The notes under the pieces: model-generated
Seen by the model: only the letters and a program-made list of their open reading frames with translations
Told to the model about the DNA's origin: nothing
The model's database searches: none
Made by a program: the position numbers and the translations under genes
NCBI GenBank assembly: GCA_002479655.1
Contig: DLOQ01000110.1
Span: forward strand, 1-7,468
DNA length: 7,468 bases
Source of the DNA: Lachnospiraceae bacterium UBA7480
Lineage (GTDB): Bacteria; Bacillota; Clostridia; Lachnospirales; Lachnospiraceae
Direction of reading: 5' to 3'
Shown here: positions 6,446 to 7,468 of the stretch, piece by piece
How positions within the stretch are numbered: the first letter of the stretch is position 1
Layout: each line of letters starts with the position of its first letter

Positions 6446-6901
6446 ATGTTGATACCATATTCAAATTCTTTAAACGGTTTATTTAGTGAGAACCTGCTGG
6501 ATGATTTCTTTGACCTGCCGGGATTCAGAAGCTTCCAGACGATGCCGAAGGCTCCGCAGAACATTATGCACACGGATGTGAAAGAGCGGGAGAACAGCTA
6601 TGAGATCGCGATGAACCTGCCCGGCATGAAGAAAGAAAATGTACAGGCAGAGCTGAAGGACGGTTATCTTACCGTCAGCGCTTCCACGGATACGTCTAAT
6701 GAAGAAAAGGACGAGGATGGGAAATATATCCGTCGGGAACGTTACACCGGATCATGCAGCAGAAGCTTCTTTGTGGGCGAGCAGATCACGCAGGAGGACA
6801 TCAAGGCGAGATTTGAGGACGGCGTCTTGAAAATTGAAGTCCCGAAGGTGGAGGCAAAGCCCGCAGTCGAGAACAAGCGTTATATTGCGATTGAAGGATA
6901 G
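6446..6901 (+). CDS. Hsp20 / alpha-crystallin-type small heat-shock protein
   Basis: A 151-residue ATP-independent holding chaperone that binds unfolding proteins in the cytoplasm and passes them to DnaK/GroEL. Residues 1-40 are the variable N-terminal arm rich in Phe, Leu and Pro. Residues 42-134 are the alpha-crystallin domain, with TDVKERENSYEIAMNLPGMK near its start, DGYLTVSA in the middle and the conserved GVLKIEVPK (126-134) at the end. The C-terminal IAI (147-149) is the I-x-I motif that docks on a neighbouring subunit during oligomer assembly. The length is normal for the family. AGGAGG at 6432-6437, eight bases before the ATG, supports the start. It is a single-gene unit: CIRCE and promoter upstream, strong terminator downstream, so it should be induced by heat or protein damage through HrcA. 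By eye its G+C content is clearly higher than that of the helicase gene. Confidence 0.96.
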   Translation: MLIPYSNSLNGLFSENLLDDFFDLPGFRSFQTMPKAPQNIMHTDVKERENSYEIAMNLPGMKKENVQAELKDGYLTVSASTDTSNEEKDEDGKYIRRERYTGSCSRSFFVGEQITQEDIKARFEDGVLKIEVPKVEAKPAVENKRYIAIEG

Positions 6902-6926
6902 ACGCGGTATGTCTTTAAAACAGGGG

Positions 6927-6964
6927 AAAGCATCGGATAAATCATCATTATCCGGTGCTTTTTT
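6927..6964 (+). terminator. Strong intrinsic terminator of the Hsp20 gene
   Basis: Arms GCATCGGATAA (6930-6940) and TTATCCGGTGC (6948-6958) pair over 11 bp with one G-T wobble around a 7-base loop. Flanking AAA/TTT extends the stem, and a run of six Ts (6959-6964) follows. It starts about 25 bases after the Hsp20 stop codon. Confidence 0.92.
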
Positions 6965-7005
6965 GCGGCTGAAAAGATAATATGGAATAATATGTACGAT
7001 TTCTT

Positions 7006-7034
7006 TTGACAATCACAGCAATGACAAGTAAAAT
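7006..7034 (+). promoter_or_regulatory. Promoter of the carbonic anhydrase gene
   Basis: A consensus -35 TTGACA (7006-7011) and a -10 TAAAAT (7029-7034) are separated by exactly 17 bp. The predicted transcription start near 7041 gives a leader of about 77 bases before the start codon at 7118. No clear riboswitch or operator is seen in that leader. Confidence 0.75.
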
Positions 7035-7117
7035 AGTAGTATCATATTTAAAATTGCAGTGTCAAATCAACGAAATGAATCTGCTGCAAAACGATCAAAA
7101 AAGAAATGGAGGACGCT

Positions 7118-7468
7118 ATGCACGCACAAAACTTATCTGCAACAGAAGCAATGGGGAAACTGAAGGAAGGGAATCAGCGTTATTTGACAGCGGAGAAAAA
7201 TCCGGGCGATATATCGCCAAAGATCAGGCAGAGTACCTGTGAGAACGGACAGAGCCCGTATGCGATCATTGTCACCTGTTCGGATTCACGGGTGATTCCG
7301 GAGGGAATCTTCAGTGCGGGGATCGGAGAACTGTTTGTGATCCGTGTTGCCGGCAATGTGATCGACAATCATCAGCTTGGCAGCATTGAATATGCAGCGG
7401 ATCATCTGGGGACAAAGCTTGTGGTCGTAATGGGACATACCAACTGCGGCGCGGTTGGAGCGGCGGTG
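7118..7468 (+). CDS. Beta-class carbonic anhydrase, 5' part (cut by window end)
   Basis: The first 117 codons of a zinc enzyme that interconverts CO2 and bicarbonate in the cytoplasm. The N-terminal part has the family's MGKLKEGNQRYL lead. Residues 53-58 (TCSDSR) carry zinc ligand C54 and the D56-R58 catalytic dyad. RVAGNV (76-81) is the next conserved block, and GHTNCGAV (106-113) supplies zinc ligands H107 and C110. All three zinc ligands are thus present. The family is usually about 180-220 residues, so roughly half is missing beyond the right edge. GGAGG at 7108-7112, five bases before the ATG, sets the start; the later in-frame ATG at codon 12 has no such site. It has its own promoter and is separated from the Hsp20 gene by a strong terminator. 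In bacteria this enzyme commonly supplies bicarbonate for carboxylation reactions. Confidence 0.93.
   Translation, partial: MHAQNLSATEAMGKLKEGNQRYLTAEKNPGDISPKIRQSTCENGQSPYAIIVTCSDSRVIPEGIFSAGIGELFVIRVAGNVIDNHQLGSIEYAADHLGTKLVVVMGHTNCGAVGAAV

Noticed and set aside
7006..7242. 78-codon + strand open frame over the carbonic anhydrase start
   Set aside because: It has no proper start site, covers the promoter, and is out of frame with the clear carbonic anhydrase coding sequence.

Overview
The window looks like a low-GC Gram-positive chromosome, most likely a clostridial (Lachnospiraceae-type) Bacillota. Every clear gene has a strong AGGAGG-like ribosome binding site, there is a perfect CIRCE/HrcA operator, the promoters are sigma-A-like (several with extended -10 boxes), and a ComEB-type dCMP deaminase is present. 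This is inferred from sequence style; no database search was run. All convincing genes are on the + strand.

Left part (1-800): a small XRE/HigA-type antitoxin-like gene whose presumed toxin partner lies off the left edge, then about 490 bp without an intact gene. That gap holds a short perfect palindrome, a long stem-loop, a possible minus-strand scrap of a large serine recombinase, and the extended -10 promoter of the next gene. By eye it is AT-rich and looks like accessory DNA or the edge of a decayed integrative element.

Middle (801-5579): one very large gene, 1592 codons. It fuses an N-terminal DnaQ-like (DEDD) exonuclease fold, a cysteine cluster, a complete RecQ-type SF2 helicase with winged-helix-like follow-on sequence, a complete UvrD/PcrA-type SF1 helicase and a C-terminal domain I do not recognise. 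Both helicase motors keep their catalytic motifs. This is the most interesting object in the window: three nucleic-acid enzymes in one chain, beside a toxin-antitoxin remnant and a possible recombinase scar.

Right part (5580-7468): more ordinary chromosomal genes, apparently separate transcription units. They are a dCMP deaminase (best start 5706), an Hsp20 small heat-shock protein under a CIRCE operator that overlaps its -35 box and followed by a strong terminator, and the first 117 codons of a beta-carbonic anhydrase with its own near-consensus promoter, cut off by the window end. Between the deaminase and the CIRCE lies a 45-bp tandem repeat that begins inside the deaminase's last codons. 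A 7-bp frame-shifting indel in the first copy separates the present short C-terminus from a longer repeat-coded tail.

The helicase fusion probably acts in DNA repair, recombination or defence. The other genes serve nucleotide metabolism, protein quality control and CO2/bicarbonate chemistry, and I see no evidence that they work with it.
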